The translations under genes and the position numbers were made by a program. Below are positions 1 to 9,232 of a DNA stretch of 64,000 nucleotides, in pieces. Source of the DNA: Dokdonella sp. Its GTDB lineage: Bacteria; Pseudomonadota; Gammaproteobacteria; Xanthomonadales; Rhodanobacteraceae. Positions within the stretch are counted from its first letter, which is position 1; every line of letters starts with the position of its first letter. The DNA lies in contig JANQAE010000001.1 in assembly GCA_024707225.1 (NCBI GenBank), positions 682,001 through 746,000 of the forward strand, read 5' to 3'. The notes under the pieces were generated by a model. That model did no database searches. It was not told the DNA's origin and saw only the letters and a program-made list of their open reading frames with translations.

Positions 1-1820
1 ACGCCGAAGCGTGCATAGCCCGATCCGACCGAGCGCGCGGTGTCGTAGCGGCCGTCGAGCCGTCCGATCAGCAGCTCGTCCGAACTCAGCGACGCGTCGG
101 GCGCCTGATGCAGCGTCTCGCGGCGCCATTGCGTTCCGGCGTCGACGCTGATCTCGCCGGGCGACCAGCCGCCGAGGCGACCGCTGAGCGTGCTGGCGAG
201 ATCGAGTACGCGTGTACGCGCGCGGTTGTCGAGCGGCGGCGCCAGCGCCAGCGCCAGCTGAGGATCGACGACCGGCCGATTGAAGCGGTAGCGGTTCTCG
301 TTGGCGAGATCGGCAAAGCGCTCGCGGTTGACCAGGCCGGTTATGCGCTCCTCGAGGCGGCTGTCCTCGACACCGACGAGGTTGTCGAGCGTCCAGGCGT
401 GTCCCTTGCGCTCGAGTCCGAACTGCGCGCGTGCGACCCGCGAGCGCGTGCGCTGGCGGATCGGTCCGATGTCCCAGAAGCCGTAATAGAGGAAGTCGCC
501 GCCGGGCAGGCCGGCGGCGGCCGGATTGACGATGATGCCGGCCGACGGCGCCGACTGCTGGCGCTGATCGACGCGCGCCAGACGCAGATCGGCATAGGCG
601 TCCCAGGGGCCGGTCAGCGGCATGCGCGCGTGGCCGAGCAGCGAGCGCGAGGTCTTGTCGGTGCGCAGCGTCGTCACCTTGGCCGTGTCGGCCAGGCAGC
701 TGCCGTCCTTGCCGAGGTTCTCGGCCGGGCAGCCGGCACGGGCGCGCAGGCCTTCGGTGCCGAGGTCGTCGGCGAAGTTGCCCGGAAACGAGAACACGCT
801 GCGCGCGTCGCGCAGGCCTTCGTCGCTGCGGTCGAGCGTGTACCAGTCGCGGCGGTCGCCGAGCAGGGGATCGGCGTCGATCGCATCGATCATCAGCAGC
901 AGGTCGGCGCCGTTCGCGAGATGCTGGCCGAGCGCACCCGACAGCTGGCGGTGGCCGGCATCGCCGCGGCTCGACAGGCCCTGCAGCGTCGTGATCTCCC
1001 CGCCATCCAGTCGCTTGCGCAGCGTGATGTCGATGACACCGGCCATCGCGGCGGCGCCGTAGCGGGTGCCGGCGCCGTCGCGGATGATGTCGATGCGCTC
1101 GACCATCGCCAGCGGAATCGAGCCGATGTCGGTGATGCCGCCGTCGGCGTCGCCGGCGAGGCCGTAGTCGGCCAGGCGCCGGCCGTCGAGCAGCAGCAGC
1201 GTGGCCTGCGCGCCGAGCCGCCGCAGTGCGACCGACGCGGCGCCCGAATTGCCGGCCCGGAACAGACCTGCGCTGTCGCCGCTCATCGCCTCCGGCTGGC
1301 GCGTGACCTGCACGCCCGGCTGCGAGCGCAGCAGGTCGAACAGCGTCAGGTAGCCGCTGGCCTGGATCTGCTCGCGCGTGATCGTCGTGGTCGGCGTCGA
1401 GGTCGCAGTCGCGATGCGGCCGAGCGAGCTGCCGTGCACGTCGACCTGCGGCAGCTGCGCATGCGTATGCGCGGCCGGCAGCGGTGCCGGCACCTCGGCC
1501 ACGGCGATGCGGGCCGGGGCTGCGCGGCGCAGCACGAAGGTGCCGCTGCCGACCGGCGCGGCCTCGATGCCGGTCGCCTGCAGCAGGCGCGCAAGGGCCT
1601 GCTGCGGAGCGAGGCGGCCGTACAGGCCTTCACTGGTCCTTCGCGACACGATCTGCGGCGGGTAGAGCAGCTGCACGCCGCTCTGCGTGGCCCAGGCATT
1701 GAGCGCATCGCCGAGCGGGCCACGCGCGATGTGATAGTCGACGCCGGCAGGCGCGTCCGCCCGCGCCGGCGAGCCGGCCAAGAGGAGCAGCAAGGCGAAC
1801 AGGCCGGCCATGCTCTTCAT
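1..1820 (-). CDS. TonB-dependent receptor with N-terminal STN domain (partial, 3' end beyond window)
   Basis: Outer-membrane receptor for TonB-energised uptake of a large ligand; the ligand cannot be read from the sequence. About 606 codons are present and the frame is open to base 1, so the C-terminal barrel strands are missing. Residues 1-21 form a signal peptide ending SPARA. Residues 25-97 fit the secretin/TonB short N-terminal (STN) domain of transducing receptors (LGDALNAWATQSG). Residues 142-270 fit the plug, with ITREQIQASG and VERIDIIRDGAGTRYG. Barrel sequence follows. The start at 1820 has a second in-frame ATG at 1811. STN receptors usually signal to a FecR/FecI pair, but none lies upstream here, so it may simply be a transporter. 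Confidence 0.9.
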   Translation of the reverse strand, partial: MKSMAGLFALLLLLAGSPARADAPAGVDYHIARGPLGDALNAWATQSGVQLLYPPQIVSRRTSEGLYGRLAPQQALARLLQATGIEAAPVGSGTFVLRRAAPARIAVAEVPAPLPAAHTHAQLPQVDVHGSSLGRIATATSTPTTTITREQIQASGYLTLFDLLRSQPGVQVTRQPEAMSGDSAGLFRAGNSGAASVALRRLGAQATLLLLDGRRLADYGLAGDADGGITDIGSIPLAMVERIDIIRDGAGTRYGAAAMAGVIDITLRKRLDGGEITTLQGLSSRGDAGHRQLSGALGQHLANGADLLLMIDAIDADPLLGDRRDWYTLDRSDEGLRDARSVFSFPGNFADDLGTEGLRARAGCPAENLGKDGSCLADTAKVTTLRTDKTSRSLLGHARMPLTGPWDAYADLRLARVDQRQQSAPSAGIIVNPAAAGLPGGDFLYYGFWDIGPIRQRTRSRVARAQFGLERKGHAWTLDNLVGVEDSRLEERITGLVNRERFADLANENRYRFNRPVVDPQLALALAPPLDNRARTRVLDLASTLSGRLGGWSPGEISVDAGTQWRRETLHQAPDASLSSDELLIGRLDGRYDTARSVGSGYARFG

Positions 1821-2482
1821 CGCGTGCGTCAGTCCCCGTACGTCGATCCGTGAAGGTGTCGGCACAGCGGCCCGGGGCGGCGCTTCGTCTGGGCGCCGCC
1901 GCGGCCGGTCGCCGGCACCGCAGGAGCCTAGCTTGCTATGGACCCGCATGTCTCGCCAGCGGCCGCGCCGGCGGTTGTGCAAACAACTGATACGACGGGC
2001 GGAACGCCGCCATGACCGGTCGCTTCGGCGGCCCCTCGCTGTGGGCGGCCCTCGCGGGAGAGCGGCCTGCGCCAGCCGGGCAGGGATGCGGCATGGCCGC
2101 AAGGCGCGGCGGCGGGCCGGGAAGAACAAAGCAAAGGCCCCCTGCGTCCTCAGGGGGCCTTTCACGGCGACCCGACTAGGGGGAGGGCGACCGTGGCCGG
2201 ATCGCGAGGAGGTTGGCATGTCGCCGGGGACGGACGACCTGCCGTCCGCTGTCCTCATGCCAGGACATGCGATCCGACGGCTGCATCTTCGGGCACCGCG
2301 GGTCGCTGCGGAACTGGACGATATCCACGCCGCGACCCAGACCTCTCCTACGCGCGGGCGCTTCGTACGAATCGAGCGGTCGAACGCATCGCCACGCCGC
2401 CGCGGAGGCGGGGTAGGGGGAACCGGGCCGGGTGCGTTGGGTGAGGTGAGCGCTCTTCCACGGTCGATACGAGGTGTCCCCG
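1821..2482. other. 662-bp intergenic region with terminator and no convincing gene
   Basis: This stretch separates the receptor (leftward) from the TetR regulator (rightward). It holds a strong hairpin at 2133-2162 and a G-rich low-complexity tract near 2395-2450. A strong Shine-Dalgarno AGGAGG at 2206-2211 sits six bases before an ATG at 2218, but the frame behind it does not look like a protein and runs into the TetR gene in another frame. On the minus strand an open frame from GTG 2328 to stop 2176 (50 codons) ends just before the terminator. It has no recognisable family and is only a weak candidate. Confidence 0.5.
2133..2162 (-). terminator. Rho-independent terminator, perfect 12-bp stem
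   Basis: The arms AAAGGCCCCCTG and CAGGGGGCCTTT pair perfectly around a 6-base loop. On the minus strand the stem is followed by a T-rich tract (TTTGCTTTGTTCTT), so the stronger direction is leftward; a short T run also follows on the plus strand. No firm gene ends into it on either strand. Confidence 0.85.
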
Positions 2483-3169
2483 ATGCCGATCTCTTCCATC
2501 GCACTGCCGCCGACGGCCGCGCCGCCGTCGCTGGATCTGACCGGCAAGGCGCGCATCCGCCATGCGGCACTGCAGCTGTTCGCGAGCAAGGGCTACGCGC
2601 AAGCCTCGCTGCGGCGGATCGCGCAGCGCGCCAACGTGTCGCTGGCGCTGATCGGCCATCATTTCGGCAGCAAGCTGCTGCTGCGCGACGCGGTCGATCG
2701 CTGGGTCGTCCGCCGTCTCGGCGAGACGGCGCTGTCCTCGGTCGATCTGCGCGTGCCGCTGGCCGACGCCGCCGCGCAGCTGGTGCGCGCCTACCAGGCC
2801 GGGCTGGACGCCGAGCCGGACATGCGCGCGTATCTGCGGCGCACCGTGCTCGAGGACGTGCGCGGCGAAGCGCAGGTGCTGTCGCTGTCGCTCGATCAGA
2901 TCCGGCAGATCCTGGGCCAGGTGCCCGGGGCGATGCGCGCGAGCGGTGCCGATCCGCTGGCGCCGTGGCAGGCCCAGGTCTTCGTGCAGGTGTTCGGACA
3001 GCTCGTGCTCGAGCCCGCGTTGCGGCGCGACATCGCGCGCCGGGCCGGCGGTGACGCGCCGCCGCCGGGGACCGAGGCGCGCCTGCCGTTCGCGGGGGCG
3101 CCCGCTCTGCGCCGCCCCCGCTGCGCCGACGCCGTGGCCGTACCGCTCGGCCTGATCCATTCGCGCTGA
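2483..3169 (+). CDS. TetR/AcrR family transcriptional regulator
   Basis: DNA-binding repressor of 228 residues. Residues 20-65 carry the TetR helix-turn-helix: KARIRHAALQLFASKGY, then LRRIAQRANVSLALIGHHFGSK. The rest is a helical ligand-binding domain with no assignable effector. The ATG at 2483 is preferred over the in-frame GTG at 2474 because GAGG at 2471-2474 sits eight bases before it. The last ~40 residues are low-complexity and proline/arginine-rich, longer than usual for the family. A 12-base direct repeat CTGATCCATTCG spans the stop region. It stands alone between two secreted/envelope genes, and its target is unknown; the downstream secreted protein is the nearest candidate. Confidence 0.88.
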   Translation: MPISSIALPPTAAPPSLDLTGKARIRHAALQLFASKGYAQASLRRIAQRANVSLALIGHHFGSKLLLRDAVDRWVVRRLGETALSSVDLRVPLADAAAQLVRAYQAGLDAEPDMRAYLRRTVLEDVRGEAQVLSLSLDQIRQILGQVPGAMRASGADPLAPWQAQVFVQVFGQLVLEPALRRDIARRAGGDAPPPGTEARLPFAGAPALRRPRCADAVAVPLGLIHSR

Positions 3170-3413
3170 TCCATTCGTTCGGGCGGCGCGGCGGATCGAG
3201 GATCGCCGCATGCCCTCGCGAGCGGCGGATCGCGGTTTCGACGGGATCGGGCCTGCCGCAGCGGCATCCGGACGCAAAACCTGCTATGTAGGCGCGACCG
3301 AGACCGCGATCGACGCCGCGCCGGTCGCCGTCGCGCCTGCGCCGTCGACGGGTGGCCCGCGCGCGGCGCGACCGATGTCCGTCCGTCCCCCTGATCCGCA
3401 ACAAGGAGTGCCC

Positions 3414-5404
3414 ATGAAAATGCCCGTACGTCTCCTCGCCCTGACGATCGCTGCCTGCACGGCAGGCACGGCGTTCGCCGAGCCGACCGAAGCATCGGCG
3501 CCGCCGCAATGGACCGCCTGGGGCGGCACGGTGGGCCTGCGCTTCAATTCTGATCTGCTCGGCGACCTCGGCCTTGCCGTGACGTCCAGTGAACAGCGGC
3601 TGCCGGCCGGCGCGGCGCGTCTGACCGATGGTCTGCAGGTGCGCCAGGCGCATGCGATGACCACGTTCGATCTGCGCCGCGAGGGCAGCATCACGTTCCG
3701 CGCCGAGCGCGGCTCGTTCGCCGGCTTCCTCGGCGGTGCGATCCAGGCCCGCGGCGGCCTCCGCTTCGAGCTGGCGGACGGCTCGATACTGGATCTGACC
3801 GACTTCCGCCTGCAGCCCAACCCGGTCGATGCGATGCGGCTGGATCTGGCCGATCGCGACGGCACCGCCTGGTTCACGATCGACCACATGATGTACGAGA
3901 TGGTCCGCAGCAATCAGGTGCTGGCCGTCTATACGGCCGACGTGCGCGCATCGCGCGCGCTGGCCGAGCGCGTCGGCCGGCCCGAGCTGGCCGGTCATCC
4001 GGTCGCCGACGTCGAGCTGCTGACCGAAGTGCGCAGCCGGGGCACCGGCGGCGACCTCGATCCGCAGGGCAACGGCCACTGGCACGGCGAGCAGGTCGAC
4101 GGGCAACCGCCCGGCACGGTCTACGAGGCCGACCTGTTCATGCAGCACATCTCGGTCACGCGGATGCGCCAGTCCGGCGCCAGCGGCCACGAAGGCAGCG
4201 GCCGCGTGGTGTTCGCGCCGGATTCGACGCTGCGCAACAACCTCAACAACGGCAGCGCCGTCACGACGATCCCGGGTCAGGGCGCGCTCGGCACCAGCAG
4301 CGCGCTGTGGACCGCGCGGATTCCGTGGTACGGCAAGTTCAGCGGCAACTTCGCCCCGTACAACAACGACCAGCACCCGTTCCTGATCTGGAACATGTAC
4401 CGCATCAACGCCGACGGCGGCATCGAACAGATCGGCCGTTCCGGCGTCAAGCATGCCTGGCTGACGACGAACTGGGACTGCGCGCCGGGCGAGAACATCA
4501 GCGGCCAGATTCTCGGCGCGGCTGTTCGGACACCTACAGCACGTTCAACAACGACAACAACTCCGACCTGTCGTTCCGGTCCGAGATCATCCCGGCGACC
4601 AACCAGTGGGGCCGCTGCGGCTCGCTGTTCGACCCGAACTGCGTCGGCAGCAATACCAACAGCTGGCCGGATGACGACGACTACCAGCGCCGTCTGGTCG
4701 TCAACGAGTCGCAGATCAGCCCGACGCGCAATCCCGGCGCAACCTATCTGTTCGACTCCTGGTACCTGGCGCGCCAGGACATCAACATCTACAACTCGAT
4801 GGCTTCGCTGACCGGCACACCGACCTACTCGGGCGGCAACTGGTCGTTCGCCGGGCAGGGCAACTACAAGCTCGGCTCGGTCACCGACCGCTGGGTCGAA
4901 GGCGCGCCGAGCGGCACCACGGTCGCCAATACCGAGCTGGCCGTCGCCGAAGGCCACGCCAAGGTCGCGGTGCGCGTCGTCGATCTCGGCAATGGCCAGT
5001 GGACCTATCACTACGCGGTCCACAATCTGGACTTCGCGCGCGCGGTCACCGAGGGCAGCGAACCGAATCTGCGCGTGCTCAGCAATCGCGGCTTCAGCGC
5101 GTTCAGCGTGCCGCTCGAGGCCGGCGCGGTGGTCGGCACGCAGCGCTTCAGCGACGGTGATCTGGAGGCCGGCAACGACTGGACCTTCAGCTCGGCCGGG
5201 GACCGTCTGACCTGGACGGCGCCGGCCGGTCAGTCGCTGGACTGGGGCACGCTGTATCTGTTCTCGGTCACCGTCGATGCGCCGCCTTCGTCGGGCCAGA
5301 GCCGATTGAACGTGGCCCAGGCCGGCTCGCCGGCGTTCTACGACATCGACGTGCCGGTGCCCGGTGCGCGAGCCGACGTGATCTTCGGCAGCGGTTTCGA
5401 GTAA
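3414..5404 (+). CDS. Secreted protein of unknown function with IFGSGFE C-terminus (frameshifted in this sequence)
   Basis: I do not recognise the family. The ATG at 3414 is fixed by AAGGAG at 3403-3408 and opens a signal peptide ending GTAFA. The first frame is good to about 4518 (CAPGENISGQILG); the protein then resumes one frame back with CSDTYSTFNNDNN and runs to 5404. One missing G near 4518-4522 (GCGCGGCTG, expected GCGCGGGCTG) explains this. Restored length is about 663 residues. It is rich in Asn, Gly and Thr with few charged repeats and no membrane span after the signal peptide. It ends ARADVIFGSGFE, the same kind of short C-terminal motif seen in both S8 proteases of the window, which suggests shared export or surface handling. 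Confidence 0.8.
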
Positions 5405-5461
5405 GCCGCCACACGGCACGGGCCCGCGCGCGACCCGTGCCGATTCCCGAACGGGACCCGG

Positions 5462-5497
5462 CCGGCCCCACGTGCACCGCTGTGCACGTGGGGCCGG
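5462..5497 (+). terminator. Terminator hairpin after the secreted-protein gene
   Basis: A perfect 16-bp stem (CCGGCCCCACGTGCAC with its complement) closes a 4-base loop and is followed by TTCTCC. A second hairpin lies just upstream, CGGCACGGG at 5414-5422 pairing with CCCGTGCCG at 5434-5442. Together they occupy the first part of the 311-bp gap between the two secreted-protein genes; the rest of that gap shows no gene. Confidence 0.7.
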
Positions 5498-5715
5498 TTC
5501 TCCTGCGATCGCGCGCCCGCGCGATGCCGACCCGACACCCGGCCCACGGGCTCGCTGGACGTCGGCCGCGCCGGCGTCCAGTGGGGCATGACGCCTCCAC
5601 CGCGTTTGGACATCCGTGCCTCGCACGACACGGCATTGTCGTTCTCGCCGCATCCGATCGATCGATCCGATGCGCGCGGAACCCGCCGATTCCGTCCATT
5701 CGAACCGGAGAGTCC

Positions 5716-8088
5716 ATGCGCAACTCGATTCGTTTCAAGCCCCTGGCCGCGTGGGTGGCGGTCCCTCTCGGCCTGCTCGCCGCTTCGCCGACCTTCTCGC
5801 AGTCCGCGGTCGACGCCACCTCGGTGCCGGTCCGCAAGACCTATCTGATCGAGTTCGAGGAGGACGGCGCGCTGCAGTACGAGGGCGGCGTCGGCTCGCT
5901 GCCGGCGACGGCGCGGGGCGCGACCGATGCAGCGGTATTCGACGCGCAGGCCGCGGAGGTCCGTGCGTACGTGGGCTATCTCGAGAACACCACGGCGATG
6001 CACACCGCGGCGATCGGATCGGCGCTCGGCCGCGATCTGAAGGTCTCGCACCGCTACTTCTACACGCACAGCGGCATCGCGGCCGAACTCAGCGACGCCG
6101 AGGCCGCCGCAGTCGCGCGCGTGCCGGGCATCCGTTCGGTCTCGACGCGCGAACCGGACGTGCTGGCGACCTATCGCACGCCGCCGCTGGTCGGCGCGCA
6201 GACCGTGTGGAATCTTCCTGCGCCGGGCGGCGCGGCCAATCGCGGCGCCGGAATTCGCATCGCGATCCTCGATTCGGGCGCCAACTCGGCGCATCCCTCG
6301 TTCGCGAACGACGCCAGCTGCGGCTTCTCGGCGGCCAATCCGAAGCTGATCGCGGTCAGTTGCGCGAGCGCGACCGGCCCCGGCGGCGCCTGCAACGGCC
6401 CGGACCCCGAAGCCGATGCGGCGTCGAGCAGTCACGGCGTGCACGTCGCCGGCACGGCCGCCGGCAACCGGCTGATCGCCGCGTCGACGACGCCGGCGCC
6501 GACGTTGCCGGTGCCTTACACGGAGTTGTCCGGCATCGCGCCGTGTGCCGGCGTCAACAGCTACAAGGTCTGCAACGAGCCCGACGGACGTTGCGCGTCC
6601 GCCGACTCGGCTGCGGCGATCAACATGGCGATCGCATCGGTCGGTGACGGGGTGCGCGTGCTCAACTTCTCGATCAGCGGCGGCACGACACCCTGGAATG
6701 CCGGTGACAACGATCGCAGGTTTCTCGATGCGGTCGATGCCGGCATCTTCGTGGCGGCCGCCTCGGGCAATACGCGCCCCGCCAACGCCGGCGGCCCGGA
6801 GAATCCGGTCGGCAACGTCAATCATCGCGGCCCGTGGGTGATGTCGGTCGCCAATACCTACGCGACGGTCCGGCCGCTCGGAGGCCGCTTCTCGGTCGGT
6901 GCGCCCGATGCCGTCGATGGCCTGCAGGACCTCTACGCGCTCAAGGGCAGCACGACGCCGGCCGGCAGCGACTTCAGCGGCCAGCCGCTGCGCCTGGATC
7001 CGGCCAATCCGGCCGGCTGCACCGACACCGGCGGCTTCGCGCCCGGCTACTTCGCCGGCGCGGTCGCCGTGATCCGCCGCGGCTCGAACACGCCGGCGAC
7101 CGAGCCCTGCGGCTTCGCCGAAAAGATCAGCAATGCGGTCGATGCCGGCGCCGTCGCGGTGGTGATCGTGAACAACCAGTACGGCGCGTTCAGCATGAAC
7201 ACCAGTGGCGCGCCGGCCACCGTCCCGGCCTACAGCCTGGCCGATCAGGTCCAGGCCGACACGCTGATCCGGCTGCTGGGCGACCGGTCGGACGGCACCG
7301 TCACAGCCAGCCTGCGCGTCGAGACCGAGCTGACCGACATGCTGAGCCCCGACAGCCTGCGCGGCCCCACGCCGGGCACGCTGGTCGATCTGACCAAGCC
7401 CGACGTCGCCGCGCCCGGCACCGACATCTACGCGGCGGCGCGTACGGCCGACGGCAGCTATCGATATCTGTCGGGCACGTCGATGGCGTCCCCGCACGTC
7501 GCCGGTGCCGCTGCGCTCCTGCGCGTGATCCATCCGGCCTGGACGCCGATGGAGGTGAAATCCGCGCTGCAGATGACGGCAGTCCGGCCGATGGGCGCCT
7601 GGTGGGACGGCGACGGCGTCGGCAATGGCCGCATCGACGTGGGACTCGCCGAACGCGCCGGCCTCGTCATGGACGAGACCCATGCCAACTTCCTCGCGGC
7701 CAATCCGAACGGGGGCACGTTGGACGTCAAGGCGCTGAACCTGCCGTCGATGCGCAATACCGCCTGCACGCCGTCGTGCACCTTCACGCGCACGGTCCGC
7801 AGCACGCTCGCCACCGCGTCGGACTGGAGCGTCGGATTCGACACAGCGGCCGACCTGACGGCGACGGTGACGCCGGCCAGCTTCTCGCTGGCACCCGGCG
7901 CGGCCCAGACGGTGCAGATCACCGTCAGCGTCGATGCCCGCGGGCGCACGCTGACGGCGCCGAACATGCCGGGTTTCGGTGCGGTCGTGCTGACCGAGAC
8001 CGCCGGCCGTTCGCCGCCGCTGCATCTCAGCGTCGCGGTACGGGCACCGCGCGATCACATCTTCACGGATGGTCTCGATCCGAAGTAG
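5716..8088 (+). CDS. Secreted subtilisin-like serine protease (S8) with inserted PA domain
   Basis: Extracellular endopeptidase of 790 residues. Signal peptide 1-29 (ends TFSQS); an I9-type propeptide covers about 40-150. The catalytic residues are all present: Asp186 (AILDSGANSAHP), His240 (SSHGVHVAGTAAG), oxyanion Asn352 (AAASGN) and Ser589 ([16 protein letters not shown]). A protease-associated (PA) domain is inserted at about 420-525, between the Asn and Ser blocks, as in many secreted S8 proteases. Residues 640-770 are a beta-rich tail with a Cys pair (TACTPSCTF). The C-terminus DHIFTDGLDPK is a variant of the IFxxGFE motif seen elsewhere in the window. The ATG at 5716 follows GGAG at 5707-5710. 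Confidence 0.95.
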   Translation: MRNSIRFKPLAAWVAVPLGLLAASPTFSQSAVDATSVPVRKTYLIEFEEDGALQYEGGVGSLPATARGATDAAVFDAQAAEVRAYVGYLENTTAMHTAAIGSALGRDLKVSHRYFYTHSGIAAELSDAEAAAVARVPGIRSVSTREPDVLATYRTPPLVGAQTVWNLPAPGGAANRGAGIRIAILDSGANSAHPSFANDASCGFSAANPKLIAVSCASATGPGGACNGPDPEADAASSSHGVHVAGTAAGNRLIAASTTPAPTLPVPYTELSGIAPCAGVNSYKVCNEPDGRCASADSAAAINMAIASVGDGVRVLNFSISGGTTPWNAGDNDRRFLDAVDAGIFVAAASGNTRPANAGGPENPVGNVNHRGPWVMSVANTYATVRPLGGRFSVGAPDAVDGLQDLYALKGSTTPAGSDFSGQPLRLDPANPAGCTDTGGFAPGYFAGAVAVIRRGSNTPATEPCGFAEKISNAVDAGAVAVVIVNNQYGAFSMNTSGAPATVPAYSLADQVQADTLIRLLGDRSDGTVTASLRVETELTDMLSPDSLRGPTPGTLVDLTKPDVAAPGTDIYAAARTADGSYRYLSGTSMASPHVAGAAALLRVIHPAWTPMEVKSALQMTAVRPMGAWWDGDGVGNGRIDVGLAERAGLVMDETHANFLAANPNGGTLDVKALNLPSMRNTACTPSCTFTRTVRSTLATASDWSVGFDTAADLTATVTPASFSLAPGAAQTVQITVSVDARGRTLTAPNMPGFGAVVLTETAGRSPPLHLSVAVRAPRDHIFTDGLDPK

Positions 8089-8100
8089 GCGCAGCATCCC

Positions 8101-8126
8101 GCCTCGTTCGCGCGTGCGAGCGAGGC
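8101..8126 (+). terminator. Hairpin after the S8 protease gene
   Basis: GCCTCGTTCGC pairs with GCGAGCGAGGC (11 bp, one G-T wobble) around a 4-base loop, 13 bases after the protease stop and before the convergent methyltransferase gene. No clear T tract follows. Confidence 0.5.
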
Positions 8127-8203
8127 GGCAACGCCCCGCAGGCGCGTGTCGATTGCGCCTGTGGTTTCGCCCCACCCGGAATGCGGCGGGGCCGCCTATC
8201 TCG

Positions 8204-8824
8204 TCATGCCCTGCGCTGCGCCAGCCAGACCGTATGGCCACCGCAGTCCGGGTCCTGCGCGCGATGGGCGCGGACCTCGAACCGGTGGCCGGTGAGCAGG
8301 TCACGGTAGGCCTCGGGTGCGAGGCTGGCGTGGTAGAGCGGCTCGCCGCGGTATTCGCCGATCGCCTCGCCGTACGCCGGGCCGCTCGTGAACATCAGCG
8401 CCGAGCCTGCTGCGGCATGACGGCCGAACACCGCGAACATGCCGCGCTGATCGTCGTGGCCGAGGTGGAAGAAGCTGTCCCAGGCCAGGATGCCGTCATA
8501 GGTCCGGCCCAGATCGAGTCCGCGCATGTCGGCGACCTGCCAGCGCTGCATCGGAAAACGGGCGCGGCAATGGGCGATCAGCGAGGGCGAGGCATCGACG
8601 CCGTCGACGTCGAAGCCGCGCTCGATCAGGTAGGCCGCGATCGGCTCGCCGATGCCGCAGCCCAGATCGAGCACGCTGCCGCCGGCCGGCAGCAGCGCGA
8701 TGAAGCGATCGAGCCAGTCCCGTTCGACCGGCGCACAGGCGCGTCGGTCGGCCGCATAGGCATCGGCGTGGCGTTCGTAGAGATCGGCGATGCGGTCGGC
8801 GAATGGATGCATGCCGATCACCAT
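8204..8824 (-). CDS. Class I SAM-dependent methyltransferase
   Basis: Small cytoplasmic methyltransferase of about 206 residues; the substrate is unknown. The SAM-binding motif I VLDLGCGIGEP is followed by an acidic residue after strand 2 (DVDGVDASPSLI), then YDGILAWDSFFHL, which fits the post-motif II region of the Methyltransf_25/UbiE-like group. An ATG at 8812 is an alternative start; neither start has a strong ribosome site. It converges on the protease gene and is upstream-independent of the cytochrome operon, so context gives no clue to function. Confidence 0.85.
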   Translation of the reverse strand: MVIGMHPFADRIADLYERHADAYAADRRACAPVERDWLDRFIALLPAGGSVLDLGCGIGEPIAAYLIERGFDVDGVDASPSLIAHCRARFPMQRWQVADMRGLDLGRTYDGILAWDSFFHLGHDDQRGMFAVFGRHAAAGSALMFTSGPAYGEAIGEYRGEPLYHASLAPEAYRDLLTGHRFEVRAHRAQDPDCGGHTVWLAQRRA

Positions 8825-8909
8825 AGAAGCGATGCCACGCCGGTGCAACGCAATCGATCAGCGCATCCGGACGAGCGGCGCGGTGGCGCATGCATCAGGC
8901 CTGCCGCAC

Positions 8910-9230
8910 TCAGCGCCGCATCCACCACCAGTGCCGTAGCGGCACGGCCACCGTCAGCACCGCCAGAAAAATGCCGTACGCGACCAGGGTCGCCAGTACC
9001 TGCTTCCAGATCGCGCCGCTGTTCGGATCGGCGATGGCATAGCCCCAGCGCATGCCGGCGATGCTGAGCACGACCGAGGCAGCCAGTACGGCCAGATCGA
9101 ACAGCCTGCGCCTGAGGTGGCGCGGCCGACGCGGAAACAGCCAGTACAGCGCGCCGATGATCGCGAACCACGGCAGGAACAGGATGAAGGACAGCCCGAT
9201 CTCGATCGTCGGATTCATCGCCGGCTGCAT
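8910..9230 (-). CDS. Small three-span membrane protein at the end of the cytochrome operon
   Basis: 106 residues with about three hydrophobic spans: LSFILFLPWFAIIGALYWLF, LAVLAASVVLSIAGM and VLATLVAYGIFLAVLTVAV, separated by an Arg-rich loop (PRRPRHLRRR). No family is recognised. It starts two bases after the stop of the triheme cytochrome gene, with GGAGA seven bases before the ATG, so it is surely cotranscribed and may be a membrane partner of those cytochromes. An internal ATG at 9218 is an alternative. Confidence 0.75.
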   Translation of the reverse strand: MQPAMNPTIEIGLSFILFLPWFAIIGALYWLFPRRPRHLRRRLFDLAVLAASVVLSIAGMRWGYAIADPNSGAIWKQVLATLVAYGIFLAVLTVAVPLRHWWWMRR

Positions 9231-9232
9231 CG

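Noticed and set aside
108-1853. Long plus-strand open frame opposite the TonB receptor
   Set aside because: Low-complexity Arg/Ala text; the minus strand encodes a clear receptor with signal peptide, STN and plug domains.
2218-2416. ATG 2218 with a near-perfect AGGAGG ribosome site
   Set aside because: The frame behind it does not look coding and collides with the TetR gene in another frame.
5338-8304. Long minus-strand frame opposite the S8 protease
   Set aside because: It shadows the protease gene and has no domain of its own; high GC keeps such frames open.
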